64,000 nt of DNA from Trichococcus patagoniensis (GCF_003051085.1 NZ_QAOM01000005.1:1-64000), one strand, 5' to 3'. Shown: positions 1 to 9,050, numbered from the stretch's first letter. Notes: generated from the letters alone by a model not told the origin. A program made the numbers and translations.

Positions 1-69
1 GACAAATGAAATCACTCCTTAAAATATCTGGCTTAGTCACCTTTATTTTAACAGAGTATTTCATTTGTC
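1..69. terminator. 12-bp inverted repeat, possible terminator of an upstream gene
   Basis: Positions 1-12 (gacaaatgaaat) are exactly complementary to 58-69, separated by 45 bases and followed on the + strand by a T-rich run at 71-78. This could be a large-loop terminator for a gene to the left of the window. The left partner is cut by the window edge, so the full structure is not visible. Confidence 0.35.
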
Positions 70-89
70 CTTTTTTTTGCACTTTTCAC

Positions 90-125
90 AAAAAAGGTGT
101 TGATGAAATTTACTTCATCAACACC
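90..125 (-). terminator. Hairpin with minus-strand T-tract
   Basis: A perfect 12-bp stem (96-107 with 114-125, loop of six) is preceded on the + strand by six A residues, which read as a T-tract on the minus strand. It may act in both directions. The rest of the first 341 bases holds no gene. Confidence 0.6.
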
Positions 126-260
126 ATTTATTATAGAACCTTTTTTTGCGTCGCTCGGGAAGGGACGTTATTTTTCTGTTTATAAAAATTTCTACATATG
201 AAGAAATTAATTATTGCACACAAATGACTTGCATCAACTAAATCTTTACGTTATCCTTTA

Positions 261-281
261 AAACGTAATCGTTACGATTTG
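261..281. promoter_or_regulatory. Zur-type operator
   Basis: The sequence aaaacgtaatcgttacgattt is a near palindrome whose core cgtaatcgttacg matches the Firmicutes Zur consensus (TCGTAATnATTACGA type). It lies about 60 bases upstream of a His-rich zinc-binding lipoprotein gene. This suggests repression by a Fur-family zinc regulator when zinc is plentiful. The match is by eye. Confidence 0.6.
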
Positions 282-341
282 TAGCGAGCAATCATTATCC
301 GACTTCGGATAGGCCATAAAGAGAAAACGGGGGAAAAATAA

Positions 342-1310
342 ATGAATCAAAAAAAGAGTATGAAGTGGGCGTTGTCGCTGTTGGGCGCAACTGCACTATT
401 GGCTGGTTGTGGAGCAGCCGAGAGCACAACAGAAAATACGGAGTCGGACAAGCTGCAGGTTGTCACGACCTTTTACCCGATGTACGATTTTACGAAACAG
501 GTCGCGCAGGACGATGCCGACGTGAGCCTGCTTTTGGAAGCCGGAATGGAAGTCCATTCCTTTGAGCCTTCGAGCCAGATGATCGCGGAAATCCAGGATG
601 CGGATGTGTTCATTTACAACAGCGCTGAGATGGAGACGTGGGTACCGGACGTGTTGGCTTCCATCGACACTTCGGATATGGTTGTCCTATGTGCAAGCGA
701 AGCGATCACGCTATTGGAGTATGAAGGCGAGGCCCACGCGCATGACCATGAGTCCGAGGAGGAAGATGCGGAGACTGGACATACCCATACTGTCGATCCG
801 CACGTATGGTTGGACCCTGTGTTGGCGCAAACAGAGGTTACGACGATTGCGGAAGGCTTGGCCGAAGCGGATGGGGACCATGCCGAGAATTATCTGAAAA
901 ATGCCGAAACGTATAACGGAAAACTGAACGAATTGGATGAAGCCTACCGTGCTGCTTTTGAGGGAGCAGAAAACCGTACTTTTGTGACGCAGCATGCCGC
1001 CTTCGCCTACTTGGCTGCCCGCTATAATCTTGAGCAGATTTCGGTGACGGGTCTGAATGCCGAAACGGAACCGAGTGCAGCTGCCTTGGCGACACTTTCC
1101 GAATACGTGAAGGCGAACAATATTTCGCACATCTATTTTGAAAACAATGCTTCTTCGCAGACGGCGGAGACGCTAGCGGAAGAGGTTGGAGTGGAATTGG
1201 CGGTGCTAAGCCCTCTCGAAGGAATCACCGAAGCAGAACAGGAAAATGGTTCGGATTATATTTCGGTCATGATGGATAATCTTGAGGCATTGAAGAAAAG
1301 TATCAACTGA
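342..1310 (+). CDS. Zinc ABC transporter substrate-binding lipoprotein (ZnuA/AdcA type)
   Basis: An extracytoplasmic metal-binding lipoprotein of the cluster A-I (TroA-like) family that would deliver Zn2+ to an ABC importer. The N-terminal signal ends in a lipobox (LLAGC, Cys near residue 23). A His/Asp/Glu-rich loop around residues 130-150 (HAHDHESEEEDAETGHTHT) is typical of zinc chaperone loops. Candidate ligands are His in EVHSFEP, His in DPHVWLDP and His in VTQHAAF; the third His (not Glu) favours zinc over manganese. The start has a good ribosome site (gggggaaa). No permease or ATPase gene is adjacent, so it must work with a transporter encoded elsewhere or with the one at 29.4-31.9 kb. 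A Zur-like box lies upstream. Confidence 0.9.
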   Translation: MNQKKSMKWALSLLGATALLAGCGAAESTTENTESDKLQVVTTFYPMYDFTKQVAQDDADVSLLLEAGMEVHSFEPSSQMIAEIQDADVFIYNSAEMETWVPDVLASIDTSDMVVLCASEAITLLEYEGEAHAHDHESEEEDAETGHTHTVDPHVWLDPVLAQTEVTTIAEGLAEADGDHAENYLKNAETYNGKLNELDEAYRAAFEGAENRTFVTQHAAFAYLAARYNLEQISVTGLNAETEPSAAALATLSEYVKANNISHIYFENNASSQTAETLAEEVGVELAVLSPLEGITEAEQENGSDYISVMMDNLEALKKSIN

Positions 1311-1487
1311 TAAGGGTTATTGTTCCTGCTCAGAGCGTTTGCGTGCTATGATTTGGTTGAGCTAAGTGGACAGAAAAGAATCAAAATGACAGGTTAAGAT
1401 AACAGCAATCCAAGTGTAATTTCAATTTGAACAACACACACTTGTTTCAGTCAATGGGAAGGTATTGTCGGACAAGGAGGAAGCATC

Positions 1488-2141
1488 ATGTTATTTACCG
1501 ATCGGAAAGAAGCCGGCATCCTGCTGGCCGAGGCTTTGGAGAAGTACCGCGGAGAAGATATCGTCGTATTTGCCTTGCCGCGAGGGGGAGTGCCGTTGGG
1601 AGTGGAGATTGCCAAAAAATTGGCGGCGCCGCTTGATTTGCTTATCACAAAGAAAATCGGACACCCGTTCAATCCTGAATACGCCATCGGGGCCATCACA
1701 GAGGATGCGGACCCAATCTTCAATCCGGGCGAGCATGGGGTGTTGGACCAGAAATGGCTGGATTGGGAGCTGAAGCGGCTTCGACAGGAAATCAAACGGC
1801 GCAGGGAAACCTATGTCGGGGCAGCGAACATCCAATCCTTGGAAGGCAAAACGGCCATCATCGTGGATGACGGCATCGCGACCGGTTTCACGATGTTCGC
1901 TTCGATAGCGGCTCTGAAAAAGCGGCATCCGAAACGCATCATCGTCGCCGTTCCGGTAACGCCGGAGGATACCGCAAAAAGGATGGATCAAATGGTGGAT
2001 GCAGTCGTTGCTTTGGAGCGGACGGATGACTATCTCGGCGCTGTGGGCGCTTATTATGTCCGTTTCGATCAGCTCGATGACGCGGAGGTCGTCTCCTTGC
2101 TCCAAGGCATGAACGTGAAGGAGGGGAAGGCAGATGAGTGA
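1488..2141 (+). CDS. Phosphoribosyltransferase-domain protein
   Basis: A 217-residue type I phosphoribosyltransferase fold protein. The PRPP-binding loop is seen as AIIVDDGIATGFT at about residues 123-135, and the early ALPRGGVPLG motif resembles the diphosphate loop. The real substrate is unknown. A clear ggagg ribosome site stands before the ATG. The gene overlaps the next one by 8 bases, so the two are probably translated together. In other bacteria this PRT domain is found fused to a dienelactone-hydrolase-like domain, the same partner encoded next here. An extended -10 element (TGc TATGAT, 1344-1352) may be the promoter, but it lies far upstream. Confidence 0.8.
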   Translation: MLFTDRKEAGILLAEALEKYRGEDIVVFALPRGGVPLGVEIAKKLAAPLDLLITKKIGHPFNPEYAIGAITEDADPIFNPGEHGVLDQKWLDWELKRLRQEIKRRRETYVGAANIQSLEGKTAIIVDDGIATGFTMFASIAALKKRHPKRIIVAVPVTPEDTAKRMDQMVDAVVALERTDDYLGAVGAYYVRFDQLDDAEVVSLLQGMNVKEGKADE

Positions 2142-2778
2142 TCCAGAAAAGGCAGTGCGGATAACCGGTGCGGGTGTCACACTGAACGGTGATCTGGCCT
2201 TGCACAAAGACGCGAAAGGGCTCGTTATTTTCGCCCATGGCAGCGGAAGCAGCCGGCATAGTGTCCGCAACAAATACGTGGCAAGCGTGCTGCGGGCGCA
2301 TGGCTTATCCACCTTGTTGCTGGATCTGTTGACGGAAGCCGAGAGCGAGTGGACTGACAAACGGTTCGACATCGAATTGTTGACCCAACGGTTGACGCTT
2401 GCGGAAAAATGGGTGAAGCAGCAGGATGAAACGAAACTGTTACCGATCGGCTATTTCGGATCCAGCACCGGAGCGGCTGCCGCTTTGCAATCAGCCGCGG
2501 TGTTGGGCGATGAAATCAAGGCCGTCGTATCGCGCGGCGGGCGTCCTGATATGGCCAAGGCGCATCTGGCAAAGGTCAAGGCTCCGACACTTTTGCTGGT
2601 GGGCGGCTATGATGACGGAGTGATCGAACTGAATGAGCAGGCCTACGCATTACTGAACTGCGAAAAGGAAATGACCATCATTCCCGGAGCAACACATCTG
2701 TTTGAAGAGGCCGGCACCCTGGAACAAGTCGCCGAGTTGGCTGCGCAATGGTTTGTGAAGCAGTTTCCGGAAAAATAA
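2134..2778 (+). CDS. Alpha/beta hydrolase (dienelactone hydrolase-like)
   Basis: A 214-residue cytoplasmic alpha/beta hydrolase. The nucleophile elbow is GSSTG (YFGSSTGAAAAL, about residues 105-116). An early FAHGSGSS motif gives the oxyanion region, and a late Asp (GGYDDGVIEL) and His (GATHLFEE) complete a plausible catalytic triad. The ATG lies inside the stop region of the preceding phosphoribosyltransferase gene (ATGAGTGA overlap), so coupled translation is likely. No substrate can be named from the sequence. The gene is followed by a strong terminator. Confidence 0.82.
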   Translation: MSDPEKAVRITGAGVTLNGDLALHKDAKGLVIFAHGSGSSRHSVRNKYVASVLRAHGLSTLLLDLLTEAESEWTDKRFDIELLTQRLTLAEKWVKQQDETKLLPIGYFGSSTGAAAALQSAAVLGDEIKAVVSRGGRPDMAKAHLAKVKAPTLLLVGGYDDGVIELNEQAYALLNCEKEMTIIPGATHLFEEAGTLEQVAELAAQWFVKQFPEK

Positions 2779-2813
2779 GAGCGACCGAATTGATTTCGGC
2801 CAGGATGACAAAA

Positions 2814-2860
2814 AGCAGGACACCTTTCATGCGAAGGTCGTCCTGCTTATTTTTTTTTTA
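2814..2860. terminator. Bidirectional terminator between convergent genes
   Basis: The stem agcagga...tcctgct (2814-2847) is extended inside by accttt/aaggt and followed by more than ten T residues on the + strand. AAAA before the stem gives a short T-run for the minus strand. It serves the hydrolase gene and the convergent SDR gene. Confidence 0.88.
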
Positions 2861-2877
2861 AAATGTGAAAGTGTCTA

Positions 2878-3663
2878 TCACTTGGATTCAGGATTATAAG
2901 TCCAGCCATGATCGTTGTGGTAAATCATCAGCTTTGACATCCCGCCGTCGACAGTGAAATTCTGTCCGGTGATGAAGCTGGCTGCGTCACTGCAGAGGAA
3001 GCGGATCGTCTGCACGATGTCATCGGGTACGCCGACCCGACCGACAGGGTGCTGCAACAGGTCGGCGGTTTCGTAGTCAGGCTGGTAATTCTCTTCTTTA
3101 TGGAAGGAACCCGTGTCGATCCAACCAGGGCTGATGGCATTGACGCGGGCTTTTCCAGCCAAGGAAATGCTGAGCGCATGCGTCAACGCAAGGATGCCGC
3201 CTTTAGCTGCCGAATAACTTTCGGTGTCCTCTTGCGACATGAAACCGCGGCTTGATGCGATGTTCACGACCGAAGCGCCAGCTGTGAACACCGGCAAAAG
3301 CAAACTCGTCAACATGTATGGCGCCGTGACGCCTAAAGCCAACACATAATTGAAGTCCTGATAGGAACATTCCGACAGGATACCTTTTTTGCTGATGCAA
3401 GCGTTGTTCACCAGATAATCGACTTTGCCGAAGCGTTGCTTGACGGCTTCCGCAAAAGCGTGAAGGGCAGCTTCCTCCGCGATGTCCCCGTGATGGAAAT
3501 ACACATCGTTCCTTGCGAAACGGGAAACGATCTTTTCGCCGGCTTCCTTATCTGTGTCCACGAATGCAACAACGGCACCCGCTGTCAAAAAAGATTCCAC
3601 AGTGGCTCGGCCGATGCCGTTCGCTCCGCCGGTCACCACGATCACACGATTTTGAAAATCCAT
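2878..3663 (-). CDS. SDR family oxidoreductase
   Basis: A 261-residue short-chain dehydrogenase/reductase of classical length. The dinucleotide-binding motif TGGANGIG is at about residues 11-18, NNA(C) near residue 86, Ser at the catalytic position (NIASSRG) and YSAAKGG as the YxxxK catalytic pair. The C-terminal GGM of the TVDGGMS tail is typical. The cofactor is probably NAD(H), because Asp follows the second strand (VAFVDTDKEAG). The substrate is unknown. The start has an aggagg ribosome site. The upstream neighbour on the same strand is exonuclease III. Confidence 0.85.
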   Translation of the reverse strand: MDFQNRVIVVTGGANGIGRATVESFLTAGAVVAFVDTDKEAGEKIVSRFARNDVYFHHGDIAEEAALHAFAEAVKQRFGKVDYLVNNACISKKGILSECSYQDFNYVLALGVTAPYMLTSLLLPVFTAGASVVNIASSRGFMSQEDTESYSAAKGGILALTHALSISLAGKARVNAISPGWIDTGSFHKEENYQPDYETADLLQHPVGRVGVPDDIVQTIRFLCSDAASFITGQNFTVDGGMSKLMIYHNDHGWTYNPESK

Positions 3664-3706
3664 ATTCCATTCCTCCTGACTGTTTGATGCTTCAAATATT
3701 TCGTGA

Positions 3707-4468
3707 CTACAGCGAAAGCTTCAGCGATACCGGGCAATGGTCGCTGCCGAAGATATTTTCATGGATATCCGCGTCGACCAAGGCATCCTTCAATGTGTCC
3801 GATACAAGGAAATAGTCGATCCGCCAGCCGGCATTGTTTTTGCGGGCGTTGAAGCGGTAGCTCCACCAGGAATATCTGCCTTCCGCATCCGGATGGAAGT
3901 AGCGGAAAGTATCGATGAAACCGTTGGCGACCACTTCGCTGAACTTGGCGCGTTCCTCGTCCGAAAAGCCCGCGTTCTTGCGGTTCGTTTTCCAATTCTT
4001 CAGATCGATGTTCTCGTGGGCAACGTTCAGGTCGCCGCAGACGACAACCGGTTTTTCAGACTCCAGCCCTTTCAGATAAGCCAGAAAGGTTGTCTCCCAA
4101 TCCATCCGGTAGTCCAACCGCTTCAGCTGCTCCTGTGAATTGGGCGTATAGACAGCGACTAGGTAGAAGCCGGCATACTCCAGGGTGATGACGCGTCCTT
4201 CCGAATCATGTTCGGCAGCGCCTATGCCCAACCGCACAGAAAGCGGTGTATGCTTTGTGAATATGGCCGTACCGGAATAGCCTTTGCGCTCCGCGTAATT
4301 CCAGTAGGATTCATACCCGGGGAATGCAAGCTCAATCTGGCCTTCCTGCAATTTTGTTTCCTGCAGACAGAAGAAATCGGCATCGAAGTCCGAAAAAATA
4401 TCCGCAAAATTTTTGTTTACAATGGCCCGCAAGCCGTTGACGTTCCATGAGACAAATTTTAGCTCCAT
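3707..4468 (-). CDS. exoA: Exodeoxyribonuclease III
   Basis: A 253-residue member of the endonuclease/exonuclease/phosphatase family, the base-excision-repair AP endonuclease and 3'-5' exonuclease. Seen motifs: MELKFVSWNVNGLRA at the N-terminus, LQETKLQ (metal-binding Glu), GDLNVAH (Asp/Asn of the active site), and the C-terminal GSDHCPVSL with catalytic Asp-His. An upstream ATG extends the frame by 10 residues, but the internal ATG is chosen: it has an aggtgaac ribosome site and gives the family's canonical N-terminus. It lies 16 bases after a small membrane-protein gene on the same strand. Confidence 0.92.
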   Translation of the reverse strand: MELKFVSWNVNGLRAIVNKNFADIFSDFDADFFCLQETKLQEGQIELAFPGYESYWNYAERKGYSGTAIFTKHTPLSVRLGIGAAEHDSEGRVITLEYAGFYLVAVYTPNSQEQLKRLDYRMDWETTFLAYLKGLESEKPVVVCGDLNVAHENIDLKNWKTNRKNAGFSDEERAKFSEVVANGFIDTFRYFHPDAEGRYSWWSYRFNARKNNAGWRIDYFLVSDTLKDALVDADIHENIFGSDHCPVSLKLSL

Positions 4469-4484
4469 TTTATGTTCACCTGCC

Positions 4485-4733
4485 TTAACGTAACGCAATC
4501 GTATAGTAAAGGAACAGGATGAAGAGGAAGAGATTGATGGCGGCCAGTGTCCACTTCATTTTAGGCTCTGGGATGTTCAACGCAAAAATCGTTCCGACAA
4601 TCGGCAAAAACAGCGCCAAAACCAACGAAGTAGTGGATACGGAGCCGGGATCTTTGGTAGTGAAGAGGTAAAGAGGGTAAAGGATGGACAATAGTGTGAA
4701 TGTTATTCCGTTTCTGGTTTGTTTGGGTTGCAT
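4485..4733 (-). CDS. Small membrane protein of unknown function
   Basis: An 82-residue protein with three hydrophobic stretches (about residues 10-24, 36-50 and 60-80) and little else. A strong aaaggagg ribosome site supports translation. It probably shares a transcript with the exonuclease III gene just downstream. I do not recognise the family. Confidence 0.65.
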   Translation of the reverse strand: MQPKQTRNGITFTLLSILYPLYLFTTKDPGSVSTTSLVLALFLPIVGTIFALNIPEPKMKWTLAAINLFLFILFLYYTIALR

Positions 4734-5069
4734 AAAGCAGCCTCCTTTTTCTGTTATCTGTAATATTTTACCATACCTATGCGCTTGGATCGCAAGGAAG
4801 AGGGCCGGAATTCGTGTCCAAAAAATGAGAAAGGATTCTTTCCGGCAGACAGATATCTAACAAAGCTATTTCAAATTGATTAAATTGTAAATTTTTTCAT
4901 AAACTTGTGTTAAAATAGCATGAACAGGTGCGGAAATGTTTTTGATTAAAAAATGATTAACATTTGGTTAAAGAAATATAATTAATCGTTGCCGCTTACT
5001 TATTTGATACAAATCCGCATCAAGTGATGTTAGAATGGACTACATAAATAAAATTAGTGGGTGAAATGC
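4734..5069. other. AT-rich divergent intergenic region
   Basis: About 335 bases between the divergent small membrane-protein gene and murB. It is AT-rich, especially 4855-5000, and must hold promoters for both directions. No -35/-10 pair with normal spacing stood out, and no repeat or structured RNA was seen. Confidence 0.5.
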
Positions 5070-5984
5070 ATGTTGGGGACGGAAATAAAACAACAGTTTC
5101 CTGAAACGATCGTTAAAGAGAATGAAAACTTATCAAATTATACATACACAAAAACAGGTGGACCTGCGGATGTGCTGGTCTTTCCGAAATCCAAAGATGA
5201 AGTAGCGGCAATCGTTGCATGGGTGAATGAAAAGCAAGCGCCTTTGACCGTATTGGGCAATTCCAGCAATGTCATCATCAAGGATGGCGGCATCCGCGGC
5301 ATCGTCATGATCCTGACGGAAATGGACCATATGGAAGTGAAGCGCCATCGGTTGATCGTCCAGAGCGGCGCACGCTTGATCGATGCTTCGCGGATGGCCT
5401 TGGCTGAGCGGTTGAGCGGCTTGGAATTCGCATGCGGCATTCCCGGCAGCGTCGGTGGAGCGGTCTACATGAACGCCGGAGCCTATGACGGTGAAGTCGA
5501 AGAAGTCATCGAATCCGTAGTGGTGATCACACGCGAAGGCAAAATCAAAATCTACGAGAAGAATGAGCTTGAGTTTTCCTATCGCCACAGCAAGCTGCAG
5601 GAAACGAACGAAATCGTTCTGGAAGTCGTCTTCCACCTGGAAAAAGGCAAGCAGGAAACAATCAAAGCCCGAATGGATGACTTGACGGCTTTGCGCGAAT
5701 CGAAGCAACCATTGGAATATCCTTCATGCGGCAGCGTCTTCAAACGGCCGACCGGGTATTTTACAGGCAAATTGATCCAAGAAGCGGGTCTGCAAGGTTT
5801 GATTTGGGGCGGGGCACAGGTGTCGATGAAGCATGCAGGCTTTATCGTGAATATCAACAATGCCACAGCGACCGATTACATTGAACTGATCGCGCATATC
5901 AAAGAAGTCATAATGGAACATTATGGTGTGCCATTGGAAACGGAAGTCCGGATCATCGGAGAAGATACAGTGGGAAGCTTATAG
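5070..5984 (+). CDS. murB: UDP-N-acetylenolpyruvoylglucosamine reductase
   Basis: Flavoenzyme that reduces UDP-GlcNAc-enolpyruvate with NADPH to UDP-MurNAc, the second committed step of peptidoglycan synthesis. FAD-binding features include TKTGGPADVLVFP, LGNSSNVIIKDGG and ACGIPGSVGGAVYMNAGAYDG. The catalytic region has YRHS and PSCGSVFKRP (active Ser), and the C-terminal LETEVRIIGE carries the conserved Glu. At about 304 residues it fits the short type II MurB of Gram-positives. A GTG nine bases upstream is in frame, but the ATG at 5070 has the better spacing from gggtga. Monocistronic, with a terminator following. Confidence 0.94.
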   Translation: MLGTEIKQQFPETIVKENENLSNYTYTKTGGPADVLVFPKSKDEVAAIVAWVNEKQAPLTVLGNSSNVIIKDGGIRGIVMILTEMDHMEVKRHRLIVQSGARLIDASRMALAERLSGLEFACGIPGSVGGAVYMNAGAYDGEVEEVIESVVVITREGKIKIYEKNELEFSYRHSKLQETNEIVLEVVFHLEKGKQETIKARMDDLTALRESKQPLEYPSCGSVFKRPTGYFTGKLIQEAGLQGLIWGGAQVSMKHAGFIVNINNATATDYIELIAHIKEVIMEHYGVPLETEVRIIGEDTVGSL

Positions 5985-5994
5985 GTGAAAAGAA

Positions 5995-6023
5995 GGCTGG
6001 GTGTGAACATTCAGCTCTTTTTT
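5995..6023 (+). terminator. Terminator after murB
   Basis: The stem gctgggtg / attcagc (two G-U pairs) is followed by tctttttt. Confidence 0.55.
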
Positions 6024-6075
6024 GAATAGCACTCAATTATTTTTTTTAAAAATATATAATGAAGGAGGATAGCCC

Positions 6076-7779
6076 ATGCGAAGACCACTGATATCTTTTC
6101 AGAACTTTAGTTTCACCTATTCAGATCAAAAGGAACCGACGCTGGAAGAACTGAATGTCACCATCTACGAAGGAGAAAAAATACTTGTGCTCGGCCCTAG
6201 CGGCTCCGGGAAAACGACCTTTGCCCGTTGCCTCACTGGCGTATTGCCGAGTGAAGAGAACGGCGATGCGAGCGGAAACATCCTCTTTCACCATCAGATC
6301 GATCAAACGGTTGCCCCCTTCGAAGATTTTCTTCCGAATGAAATGAAACTGGTCAAGAACAGTCTGATTCCCCACGCGGATCAGATGGGGAAATTTGGAG
6401 TGAAGCAACACGTCCCGTTCCGTACAGCGGATGATGTTAAAAAAATGGACAATTGGCATGATTTTTTGAAGAAACGCCCGTATCTGAAGCGCAGTTTCAT
6501 GAAATTGTCGGAACAACAGTTGGGCGACATCACAATGGCCGGCATCTCCTTGGATGGCAAGCCAGTGATTTTATTCGATGAACCATTAGCGAATCTGGAC
6601 CCGAGTTCCGGGGATTTGGCCATGAAATTCATTGATGATCTGCATCGCGTCAGCGACACGACCGTCCTCATCATCGAACATAGGCTGGAAGATGTCTTGG
6701 CGCAACCGATCGATCGCATCCTGCTGTTTTCCGGCGGGCGGATCATCGCGGACGCAACGCCGGAGGAGATCCTCCGCACCGAAATTTTGAGCGATATCGG
6801 CATCCGGGAACCACTTTACATCACGGCCATGCGCTATGCCGGAGTCGATCTGGACAATGTCCGGGAACTGGCGAATGCAAAGAAAGTGAACGGACCGCAA
6901 TTAAAGGAACAGATGGAGAGCTGGCTGAATTATCTGCCTCAATTCAGGTATCCCGATTATGATGAAGTGCTTCTGGAGCTGGATGGCTTATCATTCAAAT
7001 ACCCTTGGAACGACAAGGACATCGTCGACGGTGCCTTTCTCCGCATCTACAAAGGGGAAATGATCAGCCTGGTCGGTGCAAACGGAGCCGGCAAATCAAC
7101 GCTTTCCCGTTTGATGACCGGAGAAGAAAAGCCGCAGAGTGGCCGTATCTACTGGAAAGGCCATGAAGTCAGCGACATCGATGCGGATGAAGCGGCAAAT
7201 TATGTCGGCTACGTCCCGCAGAACCCGAAAGATAGCCTGTCACAGGAAACCGTGTATGAAGAGATTGCTTTGAAACTGAAGCAGCGCAACATGCCTGAGG
7301 AAGAGATCGTAAGGAAAGTCGATGAAGTGGCGAAAGTTTGCGGACTGCAATACATCAAAGACTTGCCGTTATCGATGCTGAGTTTCGGTCAACTGAAACG
7401 GGTGTCGATCGCCTCCGTCTTGGCGCTGGATCCGGAGTTGATCATCTTGGATGAGCCGGCAGCGGGGCAGGATTTCAGCCATTATAAAGACATCATGCAT
7501 TTCCTCCAGCGGATCCATCAGAACGGTGTGACCGTCGTGATCGTAACGCATGACATGCACCTGATGCTGGAATACACCCGCAGAGCGGTCGTCATGGCCA
7601 AGGGGAAGATCGTGGCCGATACGAGTTCCGCTTTTGTCCTCATCAATCCGAGGCTGATCCAGATCGCCTCATTGAAAGAGACCACCTTGTTCACCTTCGC
7701 CAATCAGATCGGAATGACGGATCCTTACTCCTTCACGGAAAAATTCGTCTACTACGATCGGGCCGCGCGTCTTTTCTAA
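6076..7779 (+). CDS. Double-domain ECF-type ABC transporter ATPase, no partner genes nearby
   Basis: A 567-residue protein with two ATP-binding cassettes, as in YkoD/EcfA1A2-like ATPases of vitamin or metal importers. Domain 1: Walker A GPSGSGKTTF (about residue 40), Walker B PVILFDEPLANLD. Domain 2: Walker A GANGAGKSTL (about 338), signature LSFGQLKRVS, Walker B LIILDEPAAGQD. The signature of domain 1 is degenerate (LSEQQLGD in place of LSGGQ), so its ATPase site may be weak. Family members usually sit next to a transmembrane T protein and a substrate-specific S protein; neither is here. The gene stands alone between murB and potA and ends in its own terminator. The substrate cannot be told. 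Confidence 0.85.
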   Translation: MRRPLISFQNFSFTYSDQKEPTLEELNVTIYEGEKILVLGPSGSGKTTFARCLTGVLPSEENGDASGNILFHHQIDQTVAPFEDFLPNEMKLVKNSLIPHADQMGKFGVKQHVPFRTADDVKKMDNWHDFLKKRPYLKRSFMKLSEQQLGDITMAGISLDGKPVILFDEPLANLDPSSGDLAMKFIDDLHRVSDTTVLIIEHRLEDVLAQPIDRILLFSGGRIIADATPEEILRTEILSDIGIREPLYITAMRYAGVDLDNVRELANAKKVNGPQLKEQMESWLNYLPQFRYPDYDEVLLELDGLSFKYPWNDKDIVDGAFLRIYKGEMISLVGANGAGKSTLSRLMTGEEKPQSGRIYWKGHEVSDIDADEAANYVGYVPQNPKDSLSQETVYEEIALKLKQRNMPEEEIVRKVDEVAKVCGLQYIKDLPLSMLSFGQLKRVSIASVLALDPELIILDEPAAGQDFSHYKDIMHFLQRIHQNGVTVVIVTHDMHLMLEYTRRAVVMAKGKIVADTSSAFVLINPRLIQIASLKETTLFTFANQIGMTDPYSFTEKFVYYDRAARLF

Positions 7780-7797
7780 AAAAATACAGATAAGTCC

Positions 7798-7829
7798 AAA
7801 CGTCAGAATGATCATTTCTGGCGTTTTTT
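7798..7829 (+). terminator. Terminator after the ECF ATPase gene
   Basis: The stem cgtcagaa / ttctggcg (7801-7808 with 7816-7823, one G-U pair) is flanked by AAA and TTTTTT. Confidence 0.8.
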
Positions 7830-7830
7830 G

Positions 7831-7858
7831 TTGTAAAGGATGCGACTTCTTATATAAT
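7831..7858 (+). promoter_or_regulatory. Candidate promoter of potABCD
   Basis: TTGTAA at 7831-7836 and TATAAT at 7853-7858, spaced by 16 bases, lie about 100 bases before potA. A second possible -10 (CATAAT) follows near 7877. Confidence 0.45.
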
Positions 7859-7961
7859 AATAGTGTTTTGTGCTAACATAATAGTGATGAGTGAATATCC
7901 GGTCGCATCCGATTGGAGTGAACGTTCAGCGCCCATACATAAACGATAAAGGCGGGAGAAA

Positions 7962-9050
7962 ATGACTGATAAACCAATCATTACTTTGGAGAATGTAAAA
8001 AAAGTATACGATAATGAAACTGTGTTGCATGATATTAACTTTGAGCTTGAAAGAGGCAAATTCTATACCCTTTTGGGACCATCCGGCTGCGGAAAAACGA
8101 CGATTCTGCGTTTGATCGCGGGGTTCGCGGACGCAACGGAAGGCATCATCAAAATCAATGAGGAAGTAGTGAATGACATACCGGCGAACCGGCGCAAAGT
8201 CAATACGGTTTTCCAGGACTACGCTTTGTTCCCCCACATGAATGTTTTCGATAATATCGCATTCGGGCTGACGATCAAAAAAATGCCCAAGGACCAAGTC
8301 AAGCTGAAAGTGGAAGAGGCACTGAAAATGGTACAGCTTGAGGGCTATGAAAACCGTGAAATCAGCGAAATGTCGGGCGGCCAGCAACAAAGGGTCGCAA
8401 TCGCCAGGGCAATCGTCAACGAACCGGATGTGCTGCTTTTGGATGAACCTTTGTCGGCTTTGGATTTGAAACTGCGCACGGATATGCAGTACGAACTCCG
8501 TGAACTGCAGCAGCGTTTGGGTATCACCTTTATTTTTGTAACGCACGATCAGGAAGAGGCATTGGCCATGAGCGATTGGATCTTCGTCATGAACAAGGGT
8601 GCGATTGTCCAGAGCGGCACACCTGTGGATATTTACGATGAGCCGATCAACCGATTCGTTGCGGATTTCATAGGCGAGAGCAATATCGTTCCTGGGATGA
8701 TGGTGGAGGACTACAAAGTCAGCTTCGTTGGCAAGGAGTTCGAATGTTCCGATGCGGGCATCACTCCGGGTGAAAAAATCGAAATCGTCATCCGTCCGGA
8801 AGATCTGGAACTGACGACTGTCGAAAACGGCAAACTGGTCGTGAATATCGATACGCAGCTGTTCCGCGGCGTCCACTATGAAATCATCGGCTATGACAAG
8901 GACGGAAACGAGTGGATGATCCATTCCACCAAGCGCGCGGAAATCGGCAAGGATGTCGGACTCCATTTCGGTCCGCAGGATATCCATGTCATGCGCCTGG
9001 GCGAATCCGAGGAAGAGTTCGATGCCCGTCTGGAAAGCTATGAAGAGTAG
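7962..9050 (+). CDS. potA: Spermidine/putrescine ABC transporter ATPase
   Basis: ATPase of the polyamine importer PotABCD. A 362-residue protein: Walker [10 protein letters not shown] (about residues 40-48), Q-loop [21 protein letters not shown], signature [14 protein letters not shown], Walker [14 protein letters not shown]-loop FVTHDQEEA. The C-terminal TOBE region (about 270-350) contains [11 protein letters not shown]. First gene of a four-gene operon whose members overlap or nearly touch. The ribosome site is a weak gggaga. Confidence 0.94.
   Translation: MTDKPIITLENVKKVYDNETVLHDINFELERGKFYTLLGPSGCGKTTILRLIAGFADATEGIIKINEEVVNDIPANRRKVNTVFQDYALFPHMNVFDNIAFGLTIKKMPKDQVKLKVEEALKMVQLEGYENREISEMSGGQQQRVAIARAIVNEPDVLLLDEPLSALDLKLRTDMQYELRELQQRLGITFIFVTHDQEEALAMSDWIFVMNKGAIVQSGTPVDIYDEPINRFVADFIGESNIVPGMMVEDYKVSFVGKEFECSDAGITPGEKIEIVIRPEDLELTTVENGKLVVNIDTQLFRGVHYEIIGYDKDGNEWMIHSTKRAEIGKDVGLHFGPQDIHVMRLGESEEEFDARLESYEE

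Noticed and set aside
5061-5069. GTG at 5061 as murB start
   Set aside because: It overlaps the likely ribosome site of the ATG at 5070 and adds residues not typical of the family.
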